NCBI RefSeq assembly: GCF_001983935.1
Contig: NZ_CP017641.1
Location: 2,232,001 to 2,296,000, forward strand
Direction of reading: 5' to 3'
Source: Fuerstiella marisgermanici
GTDB lineage: Bacteria; Planctomycetota; Planctomycetia; Planctomycetales; Planctomycetaceae
Length of the DNA stretch: 64,000 nt
Shown: positions 9,542 through 17,819 of the stretch, in pieces
Numbering within the stretch: position 1 is the stretch's first letter
How the letters are laid out: each line of letters opens with the position of its first letter
Notes under the pieces: model-generated
Databases searched by the model: none
Seen by the model: only the letters and a program-made list of their open reading frames with translations
Told to the model about the DNA's origin: nothing
Translations under genes and position numbers: made by a program

Positions 9542-9565
9542 ACCCACAAAGAACCCGGATGGACC
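9542..9565 (-). repeat. IS terminal inverted repeat, transposase 5' side
   Basis: Read on the minus strand it begins GGTCCATCCGGG, then TTCTTTGTGGGT. It matches the repeat at 8271-8294 at 21 of 24 positions and lies just upstream of the transposase start. Confidence 0.93.
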
Positions 9566-9573
9566 CATAGAAG
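9566..9573. repeat. Target site duplication of the IS (right copy)
   Basis: CATAGAAG, a perfect direct repeat of 8263-8270. Confidence 0.93.
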
Positions 9574-10510
9574 TACATCGGAGGGAAGTGCGAGTATTCC
9601 GGAATGCTGGCAACATACTCCGTTATCTCGAGTTCCAGCGATGGTGAAACCGAGCCTTCGATTTGCTCCGTCACTGGTCCGCGCGGCGTTGTCTTTAGAC
9701 CAAATCGTTTTCTGATTTGATTCAACAGTCGACGATCACTCGCTTTGTTGATCACACCGATGCGCTCCGGGCCGGTTTCGCACCAATGCAATTCCAACTC
9801 CTTCTGATCCGCCACAACGAGTTTGGCGGAATCGATTCCAACCGTCCCCAGTTCCTGACATCTGTCTGCATGTGTCGCATCATCCAACTGAATTTCGATC
9901 CGGCCGACGCGGATTGACCCATTTTCGCGGCGACGAACGGTGCCAACGATTGGAAAGTCTCCCAAAGGCACACCTTCCACGACGACATCAGGTATGGACT
10001 GCGGGTCCGATATCGAAACCGTGCCGGAATCGATTCGCACTCCACCGAGCTGCAGCGTTCTTACCGTGACATCAGCTCCTTCAGGATCGAATTCAACGCC
10101 GAGCATCTTGCCTGGTTCGCTCCGCACCAATTCGTCCTCTTCTGCGGCGGTGATCGGAATCTTCAGCATCCCGAACGCGCTCGCGACACCCAAACCGCCG
10201 ACCAACACAGCAACACCAACGCGACCGCTATCGAATCGGGTCCACGCGGAATCCATCAGACCGACCAAAAAGAAAAGAGCGGCCAGCCAGCGTGCCGCGC
10301 GGATGCGACACGCTGCGAAAGTTGCGATCACCCACGAAGCCGCCGTCATGCCAATCATGGCAATGTATGGACGGTTGTTCTGCTCCGGCAGCCCATGCGC
10401 GAACAGCAGGATCAGTCCGTAGATCCCTCCAGCGCCAAAGAGCGCGACCAGGAAGCCGCGGCCAGTTTTCAGAGTGTCCCACATCTAGTTGCCCTACCGG
10501 CAGCGAACGC

Positions 10511-11626
10511 CTATCCCAGCGTAAACTCCGGCAGCTTCACAATTTCGCCGCCCTTCAACGCCGACTCATGAGCGCAAATGCCCACGCAGGTCCAGTTGGC
10601 GCTTGTGACGGCGTTCGGCATTGGATCCCGGTCTTCCAGAATGGCACTCACCATTTCATGCACCAGATGAGGATGACTACCGCCGTGGCCGCCGCCCTGA
10701 ATAAAGCTTAGGTGATCCGCGTCGTGGATTTCCTGGGGCTGAGTGAACTTCTGAATTTCCTTTGGTAGCAAATGAGCGAAGTCGGGCACTTCTACCTTTT
10801 CCGGAATCTCATGTTCAGGCTTCTTCGCTGTGTGAATCACGTGCGGTTCGTTTTCAATCAGCGTCCACTCGAAACTCTTCTTCGTACCGTACACGTCGAA
10901 ACTCTCACGATACTGCCGAGCGACATCGTATAGGAATCGCCAAATGTGAGCCGTCACGTCGCTGTCTTTGAGCTTAATGTGACAGCTTTCCACGGCAAAC
11001 TTGTTGCCCGACTTCTTCGCGATGTCATCGCGCACAGTTCCTGAACCGAAGCAACTGACCTGCTCGGCCAGTGAATTCATCAGACCCAGACACGGACTCA
11101 CCACGTGAGTCGCGTAGTGCATGGGGATCATTTCTTCCCAGTAGCTGGGCCAGCCGTCCATGTCCTGCGGATGCGATGCCGCGAGGTGTTGGATTTTGCC
11201 GAGTTCTCCCTTGTCGTACAAATCTTTGATGTACAAAAATTCGCGGCTGTACACGACAGTTTCCGCCATCATGTATTTCAGCCCGGTTTCGTTAACCTTC
11301 TCGACAATCTTGCGACAGTCCTCAATCGTTGTCGCCATCGGAACGGTACACATCACGTGCTTACCGGCATCCAGCGCCTTCAAAGACATCCAGGCGTGGT
11401 CTGGAATCGGGCTGTTGATGTGGACGTAGTCAATGTTCGGATCGGCGAGCACCTGATCGTAATCGGTGTAACGTTTCTCGATGCCGAACTGGTCGCCGAC
11501 CTTATTCATCTCCGCTTCATTGCGTCGGCAGATGGCCGCGACGTTGGCGTTTGGATGAGCCTGATAAATAGGAATGAACTCGGACCCAAAACCCAACCCG
11601 ATCATGGCGACGTTTAACTGACTCAT
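10511..11626 (-). CDS. Gfo/Idh/MocA family oxidoreductase
   Basis: A 371-residue protein with an N-terminal Rossmann fold (VAMIGLGFGSEF, residues 5-17) that binds NAD(P), and the C-terminal alpha/beta domain of the Gfo/Idh/MocA family, which oxidises or reduces sugars, inositols and related compounds. The start is ATG 11626, preceded by GAGGGG. The frame is open back to 11860, but the added 78 residues are Cys/Arg-rich and unlike the family. The usual E-K-P motif after the dinucleotide fold is replaced here by T-V-P (KHVMCTVPMATT, near residue 93), so the conserved lysine is absent. No signal peptide is seen, so it is probably cytoplasmic. Substrate unknown. Confidence 0.9.
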   Translation of the reverse strand: MSQLNVAMIGLGFGSEFIPIYQAHPNANVAAICRRNEAEMNKVGDQFGIEKRYTDYDQVLADPNIDYVHINSPIPDHAWMSLKALDAGKHVMCTVPMATTIEDCRKIVEKVNETGLKYMMAETVVYSREFLYIKDLYDKGELGKIQHLAASHPQDMDGWPSYWEEMIPMHYATHVVSPCLGLMNSLAEQVSCFGSGTVRDDIAKKSGNKFAVESCHIKLKDSDVTAHIWRFLYDVARQYRESFDVYGTKKSFEWTLIENEPHVIHTAKKPEHEIPEKVEVPDFAHLLPKEIQKFTQPQEIHDADHLSFIQGGGHGGSHPHLVHEMVSAILEDRDPMPNAVTSANWTCVGICAHESALKGGEIVKLPEFTLG

Positions 11627-12017
11627 TCGACCCCTCATTAGTAAACTGACTGAACAATGTCCTGAAATTGCCGCAAAAAGGATACACAGAAGGACTTGCG
11701 ACCGGAAGCGACATGAACGGATCGAATTGACAACCGCGTTCTGCACACAGAATCTCGAAAAGAGCCCGCGTCGACCGGATTGCCGGCAGCTGACTAGGTA
11801 ATTTCTGTCGCAACCAGCCCCGTGAGTCTCCTGAATTGACACGATGTTTCCAATTTGCATCGTCGCCGCAAAACCGACGCAACGTGAATGTTACGGCGGG
11901 ATAACCGTGTCGAACAACGCGTTTATTCCAGTTGCCGACTCAATCCAATCAGCACTCCATCTATCGTGGGCGTCCTTAATGGGAACATTTTTTGTTTGCT
12001 GATTATGGGGTCCTCAG
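11627..12017. other. Divergent intergenic region, 391 bp
   Basis: Lies between the oxidoreductase (leftward) and the large secreted protein (rightward), so it should contain both promoters. I could not place a convincing -35/-10 pair, and no hairpin stood out. Confidence 0.5.
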
Positions 12018-15000
12018 ATGGCAAAGCGACGCGCGCGAGCGGACATTCTTCGTTTGGAATCCTTTGAACCAATGGTCCTGATGTCGGCCACGATTCAAGG
12101 CACCGATTCCGCCGATTGGATCTCAGCCGATGAGCAGAACAACCTGATTCTGGCTCTCGGCGGCGACGACGAAATCTATGCTCCATTGGGCGACAATCAG
12201 ATCGATGGCGGGGCCGGCCAGGATACGCTCGTCATCTATGAAGGCGTTCAGGCCGACTTCGACCTTGTGCGAACAGCCGACGGGCAAACCTACGTCGAAG
12301 GCCCGGCGCTGAACGGCGGCGTCAATGTTAATGTCCTGACCAACGTCGAACGCATTCTGTTTTTGGATGGCGCAATTAACGTGGCCGACATTCCCATCGG
12401 CGGCGAACCTCCGATTGATCCACCGGTCGACCCTCCCGTCGATCCGCCCGTCGATCCGCCTGTTGATCCGCCTGTTGATCCGCCTGTTGATCCACCAACA
12501 GCGAACATCGTCGGTACCGACGCGGGCGAATGGCTTTCCGGCAGTGACACCGACGACATTATTGACGCTCGCGGCGGCAATGACGAAATCTACGCGCCGT
12601 CCGGAGACAACTTTATCTTTGGTGGAGCGGGTTCGGACGCGTTGATCGTTTACGAAGGCGTTGCGGCTGATTTTGACGTCGTACGTTTTAGCGACGGCGT
12701 GGTCACCGTCACCGGCCCCGGTATCAACGGCCAGCCGAACACCAACGTCCTTTACGATGTGGAGCGCATCCTGTTTAACGATGGCAGCGTCTTCGTGGAC
12801 TCATTGCCAGTCACGCCCGGCAACGGCCCAACTCCTCCCGGCGGCCCGACTGATCCGACTTATGGCGTGATTGGTCTGGAAACGAGCGTCATTAGCGTTA
12901 ACGAAGCGGCAGGCAGCATCGACATCGCAATTCTGCGGACAAATGGATCTGACGGGGCGATTACGGTCGACTACCAAACCGTGGCCGCCACCGCGACGGA
13001 CGGTCAGGACTACCAGGGAGTCTCAGGGACAGCCACGTTTGCCGACGGCCAGACCAGCGCGATTGTGTCTGTTCAGGTGCAGGACGATTCAGACTTCGAA
13101 GGTGACGAAACGTTTACCTTTACTATCGACAATGTGACGGGCGGAGCAACTCTGCTGTCACCTCGCACAGCCACAATTACAATCGTCGACGACGAATCCC
13201 CAGCGACGGCATTGTTCAGCTACGACAACTTTAACAACACCAATAACCTGAACCTTAACGGAGACGCGACCAGATCAGGCAACCGGCTGCAGCTGACCGA
13301 CACGGTCGACTACGAAACCGGAAGCGTCTTCCTGCTGCAACCGCTGGCCATCGACGCCGACACCTCGTTCAGCACCAACTTCACATTCCAAATTGGCGGC
13401 GGAGCGGACGGCGCGGATGGCTTGGCCTTCGTCCTGCAAAACAGCGGTAACGGCAGCAACGCTTTGGGACTGGGCGGCGGAGCTGTCGGTTACGCAGGAA
13501 TTCCTCAAAGCCTTGCCATTGAATTCGACACTTACGACAACGGCCCGGCAGACCCCAGTGACAACCACATCGATATTCTTCGAGACGGCGACGTCGACAA
13601 CGAATTGGCCAGCGGCACGCCAGCTTTCAACCTGAATGACGGCACCGCCTTGACGGCGTGGATCGACTACGACGGCGACACGAACGTGTTAGAAGTCTAC
13701 CTGTCAGACACCGACCTGAAACCGGCAACCGCTACCGTCTCATCGACCGTGGATATTGCTGACGTGCTGGGCAATCGCGCGTTCATGGGCTTCACGGCCG
13801 CGACCGGGGGGCTGAACAACGCTCACGAGCTGCTTGACTGGGAAGTCAGCAGCAACTCACAACTGTTGCCCGCTCCGCCAACGTCCGGATCGCTGACGAC
13901 AGAAACCGTCGTGAGTGGATTCGTAAAGCCAACGGCCGTTGATTGGTCGCCGGACGGCGAGAATATGTACATTTCCGAACAGGGCGGCGTGGTTCAGGTG
14001 TTGCGAAACGGCCAGCTGTCGACCTTCATCGATTTCAGCGACGAAGTAAACGGAACTCGGGACCGCGGCCTGCTGGACATCGCCGTCCATCCCGACTTCG
14101 AAAACAATCCGTACGTCTATTTGCTGTACACCTACGATCCGCCGGAAGTGTATGAAAATACTGGCGACAACCTGGCGGGGCCAGACAAGAACGGCAATCG
14201 AGCAGGCCGGTTGACTCGCGTGACCGCCGACACGGCCACTAGCTACACCACCTTTGTCGAAGGCAGCGAAGTCACATTGCTGGGCGAAAACAGCACGTGG
14301 GACAACTTCAATGCCTTCGCCAACAGCACGAACGACTTCACCGAACCGCCCGCTGGCATCAATCCGAATGGCACCAACGTACAGGACTTCATCGCGTCTG
14401 ACAGCGAATCGCACACCGTGGGTTCTGTTGAATTCGGCACCGATGGAGCTCTGTACGTCACGATCGGAGACGGTGCATCGTACAACCGTGTTGATGATCG
14501 AGCCGTGCGAGTTCAGGATATCGACAACCTGTCTGGCAAGGTGTTGCGAGTCGACCCGCTGACCGGCGACGGGCTTTCCGACAATCCCTTCTTCAACGGC
14601 GATGCCGATGCAAACCGGTCGAAGGTGTATCAGCTTGGTGTGAGAAACTCGTTCCGCATGGCGATCGATCCGGTGACGGGACTTGTTTACACGGGCGACG
14701 TCGGTTGGGGCACATGGGAAGAGATCAACGTCGGCGGGCCCGGCAGCAACTTCGGCTGGCCCTACTTTGAAGGAAGCGACACGGGCAGCCAGCAACAGGC
14801 CGCCTATTCGCAGCTGACGGAAGCTCAGCAATTCTACAACAGCGGAGCGGAAGTCACGGCTCCACTGGTGGCATTGAACCACGCTAGCACGGGAATCAAC
14901 GCGATTGTGATGGGCGATGTCTACCGCGGTTCAGCGTACCCGACCGAATACTACGGCGATATCTTCTTTAACGACCTCGGCCAGGGCGTGGTGCGTAATG

Positions 15001-15149
15001 TGAGTCTTGACGCGGCTGGAAATGTGACCGCCGTCGATACGTTTGATACAGGAGCCAACGTTGTAGTGATGATTCAGCAGGGTCCCGACGGCCTGCTGTA
15101 CTACGTAGACTTAGACGACGGCGAAGTTGGACGCTGGGTCTTTGAATAA
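12018..15149 (+). CDS. Secreted multidomain protein: Ca-binding-like repeats, Calx-beta, lectin-like and glucose/sorbosone dehydrogenase modules
   Basis: 1,043 residues. It begins with a basic stretch and LRLESFEPMVLMSA, a variant of the LEPR-XLL N-terminal motif of planctomycete surface proteins. Two similar modules of about 105 residues follow (25-130 and 161-265). Each has a GGDDEIYAP or GGNDEIYAP core and an NVERILF or DVERILF end, and they are separated by a DPPV repeat. Then come a Calx-beta domain (about 283-393, ending TITIVDDES), a legume-lectin-like domain (about 396-615, AIEFDTYDNG) and a PQQ-type glucose/sorbosone dehydrogenase propeller (about 626-1040: MYISEQGGVVQV, GLLDIAVHPDF, LYVTIGDG). 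It plausibly binds and oxidises sugars at the cell surface. It stands alone and converges on the gene at 15221. Confidence 0.9.
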   Translation: MAKRRARADILRLESFEPMVLMSATIQGTDSADWISADEQNNLILALGGDDEIYAPLGDNQIDGGAGQDTLVIYEGVQADFDLVRTADGQTYVEGPALNGGVNVNVLTNVERILFLDGAINVADIPIGGEPPIDPPVDPPVDPPVDPPVDPPVDPPVDPPTANIVGTDAGEWLSGSDTDDIIDARGGNDEIYAPSGDNFIFGGAGSDALIVYEGVAADFDVVRFSDGVVTVTGPGINGQPNTNVLYDVERILFNDGSVFVDSLPVTPGNGPTPPGGPTDPTYGVIGLETSVISVNEAAGSIDIAILRTNGSDGAITVDYQTVAATATDGQDYQGVSGTATFADGQTSAIVSVQVQDDSDFEGDETFTFTIDNVTGGATLLSPRTATITIVDDESPATALFSYDNFNNTNNLNLNGDATRSGNRLQLTDTVDYETGSVFLLQPLAIDADTSFSTNFTFQIGGGADGADGLAFVLQNSGNGSNALGLGGGAVGYAGIPQSLAIEFDTYDNGPADPSDNHIDILRDGDVDNELASGTPAFNLNDGTALTAWIDYDGDTNVLEVYLSDTDLKPATATVSSTVDIADVLGNRAFMGFTAATGGLNNAHELLDWEVSSNSQLLPAPPTSGSLTTETVVSGFVKPTAVDWSPDGENMYISEQGGVVQVLRNGQLSTFIDFSDEVNGTRDRGLLDIAVHPDFENNPYVYLLYTYDPPEVYENTGDNLAGPDKNGNRAGRLTRVTADTATSYTTFVEGSEVTLLGENSTWDNFNAFANSTNDFTEPPAGINPNGTNVQDFIASDSESHTVGSVEFGTDGALYVTIGDGASYNRVDDRAVRVQDIDNLSGKVLRVDPLTGDGLSDNPFFNGDADANRSKVYQLGVRNSFRMAIDPVTGLVYTGDVGWGTWEEINVGGPGSNFGWPYFEGSDTGSQQQAAYSQLTEAQQFYNSGAEVTAPLVALNHASTGINAIVMGDVYRGSAYPTEYYGDIFFNDLGQGVVRNVSLDAAGNVTAVDTFDTGANVVVMIQQGPDGLLYYVDLDDGEVGRWVFE
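12414..12497 (+). repeat. In-frame 12-bp tandem repeat encoding DPPV
   Basis: Seven consecutive 12-base units (consensus GTYGATCCGCCY) encode IDPP followed by six VDPP. The last few units are nearly identical at the DNA level, so copy number could change by slippage while staying in frame. The repeat is a rigid acidic/proline linker between the two Ca-binding-like modules. Confidence 0.92.
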
Positions 15150-15220
15150 GCCGGTGTCTGACGTCACGGCGAAACCGGAGGCGGTCATTTGACAACTTCC
15201 GAGCTCTCACACGGTGGCTG

Positions 15221-16909
15221 CTATTTCACAGGTAACTCAAAGCATGCGGCTTCCAGTTCGCTGCGCACCAGCAGCCGGTTGCCGTACAGGCACAGCGTGT
15301 TCCAGCACACTCCGTCGATGGTCGAGCATTCGCCCAGCTTGTCGTAAGCTTCCGGCGTCGGGTTGACCAGGTATAGCGAACCGGATTCGCCGTGGATCAA
15401 AAGCTGATCGTTCACCAATAGTATTTGACCATGCCCAAACCTTCCGCGCGCCTTCCAGATTCGATCGCCGTCGGTTAACCGAGCACATTCGAGAAACCCG
15501 TTGGATAACGAATACGCATGACCTTCATACACGACGGGACTTGTCAGTTTGGTTTTTAGCGATCGCGTGTTGAACCACTCCTTTTCGGGGCGAACGGAAT
15601 CGCCTTCGTCGTGCAGAGTAATCAGCAAACCACCGCCGTCGCTGTAACCTTTGCTCGCCAGAACCTGGTTGTCGTTGACGACGGTCACCTGCGACGTGTT
15701 GGCGTAGCCATCGCTTTTTCCGGGGCGCGGCCAGCTCCACAACATTTCGCCGTTATCAGGGCGAAAGCCCATCACCTTCGTTTCACCAGTCAGCAGAATT
15801 TGTTCGACGCCGGCCACTGTCGCCAACACGGGCGACCCGTACGCAATCATCTCGTCACCGCTACGCCAAACTAAGCTGCCTGAGTTGCGGTCGAAGGCCA
15901 GCAGAGTCGACTTGTCGCCTTCCGTCGGTCCGCCGCCAGGCACAATCACGAGGTCGCCGAAGATTAACGGCGAACCAGACCGGCCCCATGCCAGTTTAGA
16001 ATTTGATTCGTAATGAACATCCAGTCCTTCGCTGTCCGGCATGGATGCGATCTCAAGCCCCAGCAGTTCGTTCAGATCAACCTGCCACGCCACCGTCCCG
16101 TCGCTTCCATTCAGACACACGAAGTTCCCGACCGCTCCGACCGCGTAGACCTTGCCGTCGAAAATGGTGGGAGTTGATCGCGGCCCGGTCCGGCCCATGT
16201 TCATGGCGTCGCGATGCCGTGCCGCATGCTGGTACATCCACTGCAGTTTGCCGGTTTCGATTTCGTAGCACGTGACGCATTCCTGGTCCTGCCGCTGTTC
16301 CATCGTGACGGCGAATCCGTTGCGAGCCACGAAGCCAGCCCAACCTTTTCCGATCGGTTGCCGCCAGAGCGGCTCCATGTCCGAAAATTGATCCGCATCG
16401 ATCACAAAATCTGTCGCGACGATTCCGTTTTGGTCGGGGCCGAGAAACCGAGGAAAGTCCTGAGGCGTTTCGGTAAGTAGATCTACAGACGCATCGGTGA
16501 GTTCGATGTCGGCGGGTGGCACTTCCGGTCGAGCAGCCCAGATCGGCTCTAACCGCACAAACGTCGCGTCGCCGCCGTTGACGGGACGAAAAATCGCCAG
16601 AAAAGCGAAGGGCAATGCCATGGCAATGGCACTCGCGCTAAGCCGCTGCCACCATTTCCAGCGGCTAAAAATCATGAACCACCCCACCCACAGCAGCAGC
16701 AACAACATGACCCCAATCGCCGACGCAAACATGACGGTGTCGAGGCCAATCGACAGCATGTCTTCGATTTGACTGTTGAATGCAAAGGCAAAAACGATAA
16801 TCGACACTGCCATGCCCGTCAGCAGCAGCATTTTGCGAGGTACAGCCGGTTGCCGTACGGGTGGTGACGCCGGAGTTGACGGCGGATTCTGAGGTTCGAC
16901 TTGGCTCAT
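15221..16909 (-). CDS. Membrane-anchored PQQ-like beta-propeller protein
   Basis: 562 residues. A proline-rich N-terminal tail is followed by three hydrophobic segments (about 28-46, 60-80 and 92-108). The rest is an exported eight-bladed-type propeller with repeated Trp-ended strands such as CYEIETGKLQWMY, LNGSDGTVAWQV, FDRNSGSLVWRSG and RPDNGEMLWSWP, as in PQQ_2/BamB-like proteins. No catalytic or haem motif is seen, so it may be a structural or assembly protein rather than a true quinoprotein. It converges on the large secreted protein with a 71-bp gap. Confidence 0.85.
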   Translation of the reverse strand: MSQVEPQNPPSTPASPPVRQPAVPRKMLLLTGMAVSIIVFAFAFNSQIEDMLSIGLDTVMFASAIGVMLLLLLWVGWFMIFSRWKWWQRLSASAIAMALPFAFLAIFRPVNGGDATFVRLEPIWAARPEVPPADIELTDASVDLLTETPQDFPRFLGPDQNGIVATDFVIDADQFSDMEPLWRQPIGKGWAGFVARNGFAVTMEQRQDQECVTCYEIETGKLQWMYQHAARHRDAMNMGRTGPRSTPTIFDGKVYAVGAVGNFVCLNGSDGTVAWQVDLNELLGLEIASMPDSEGLDVHYESNSKLAWGRSGSPLIFGDLVIVPGGGPTEGDKSTLLAFDRNSGSLVWRSGDEMIAYGSPVLATVAGVEQILLTGETKVMGFRPDNGEMLWSWPRPGKSDGYANTSQVTVVNDNQVLASKGYSDGGGLLITLHDEGDSVRPEKEWFNTRSLKTKLTSPVVYEGHAYSLSNGFLECARLTDGDRIWKARGRFGHGQILLVNDQLLIHGESGSLYLVNPTPEAYDKLGECSTIDGVCWNTLCLYGNRLLVRSELEAACFELPVK

Positions 16910-17050
16910 TTTTCGGCCCGGTAACTGTTCTGGAAGGCTTTGACCCGAATGGCGTTCGCCCGTAGACTGCGGCCCGCACAGTGCGATGTGAGTTGTTCGC
17001 CAGGTTAGCGATATTTCTTCGCTTTGAATACCGCAGGTACCAAGGTTTCA

Positions 17051-17794
17051 ATGAATCGTTTCAGTCATCTTGCCACCGACTTTTATTCCAACATGCATCT
17101 GAATACCGAGATGCCGTTGCCGAGTACTCGGGACGCCGTGCTGGAATTCTTCGGCCGCGTGCAGAAGTCGTATCCGAGCATGCGAAATTTCTATACGCGC
17201 GAAAACGGCGACTTCGTGATGGAGGAGGACAAGGATCAGCCGCACCACCGCTGGCTGTCGCTGGAACCTCGCCGCATCTGCAGTGGCTTCGTTAATCCGG
17301 AAGACACAGAAGACGCGGCCGAACAGCACAAATTGATTTTGGAACTCGTGCCTTACATGCTGACCGTGAGCCCGCTGGACTGCGAAGCGCTGGACTACAT
17401 GATGGGCTTCGACTTCACGTATCAGGGGAACCACGATCTGCTGGTCGCCAAAGCTCTGGGCTGTTCACCGGCGTTCGAACGATTGCCAAACCTTGAGGGC
17501 GCGACCGTTCTGAATTTTGAACCGAGCCTGACAATCAGCCTCGAAGAATCCTGCCGCCTGCAGGCGCGCCTGATGGTCGAAACTCGAACGAACGCCTACC
17601 ACGTGCGACGCGACGAATTTCCGGAAGAACACATCAGCGTATTCTTCACCGTCCGGCAGTACGGCAGCCTTGAACACGACGCGTCGTTCGCCGATCGCAT
17701 GGTGCAGTTGCGAGACAAGTGCGAAGAACTGCTTGAAGATTTTGTCATTGATGAGGTGCTGGTGCCACTTAGCCAGGCCATCGCCGCTTCGTAG
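17051..17794 (+). CDS. Conserved hypothetical protein
   Basis: A 247-residue soluble protein with no signal peptide or membrane segment. Start ATG 17051 is chosen because AAGG lies six bases upstream; the frame continues to an ATG at 17024 without a ribosome site. Content is evenly mixed alpha/beta with conserved-looking segments (MRNFYTREN, WLSLEPRRICSGF, LDYMMGFDFTYQGNHD). I do not recognise a family. It lies 25 bases upstream of trpD on the same strand and is probably cotranscribed with it, which alone does not assign a function. Confidence 0.8.
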   Translation: MNRFSHLATDFYSNMHLNTEMPLPSTRDAVLEFFGRVQKSYPSMRNFYTRENGDFVMEEDKDQPHHRWLSLEPRRICSGFVNPEDTEDAAEQHKLILELVPYMLTVSPLDCEALDYMMGFDFTYQGNHDLLVAKALGCSPAFERLPNLEGATVLNFEPSLTISLEESCRLQARLMVETRTNAYHVRRDEFPEEHISVFFTVRQYGSLEHDASFADRMVQLRDKCEELLEDFVIDEVLVPLSQAIAAS

Positions 17795-17819
17795 AACCAG
17801 CTGTACGAAATTACTTTTT

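Larger units (their letters stand above)
8271..9565 (-). mobile_element. Complete ISL3-family insertion sequence, 1,295 bp
   Basis: The element is bounded by inverted repeats (8271-8294 and 9542-9565, 21 of 24 bases matching) and flanked by a perfect 8-bp target duplication CATAGAAG. It contains one full-length transposase on the minus strand, whose TAA stop lies inside the terminal repeat, and no passenger gene. The element splits a membrane-protein gene that reads in the same direction. Perfect duplication, intact transposase and intact frames on both sides all suggest recent insertion. Confidence 0.95.
9540..10484 (-). pseudogene. 5' part of the membrane-protein gene truncated by the ISL3 element
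   Basis: This 314-codon frame encodes four hydrophobic segments in its first 110 residues (including GAGGIYGLILLFAHGL and VGVAVLVGGLGVASAFGML), then a soluble region of about 200 residues. The last eight codons (GSIRVLCG) and the stop lie in the inserted element, so the native reading ends at the TAT codon at 9567. The original product would have been 370 residues, with its C-terminus now at 8069-8262. A truncated membrane protein could still be made, because the start (ATG 10484, with AGGG upstream) is intact. No family is recognised for the N-terminal part. Confidence 0.85.

Noticed and set aside
8270-9566. IS boundary placed at GGG/CCC with a shorter inverted repeat
   Set aside because: The only boundary that yields a perfect 8-bp direct duplication is 8271-9565; other choices give an imperfect or inverted flank.
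11627-11860. N-terminal extension of the Gfo/Idh/MocA gene
   Set aside because: The 78 extra residues are Cys/Arg/Ser-rich and unlike the family; ATG 11626 has GAGGGG upstream and gives the normal N-terminus.
13857-14882. 341-codon minus-strand frame inside the secreted protein gene
   Set aside because: Antisense to the sugar-dehydrogenase module, which has clear conserved motifs; composition is Arg/Val/His-rich and unlike a real protein.
17670-17819. N-terminal extension of trpD
   Set aside because: It overlaps the preceding gene and is not family-like; ATG 17820 gives the standard start.
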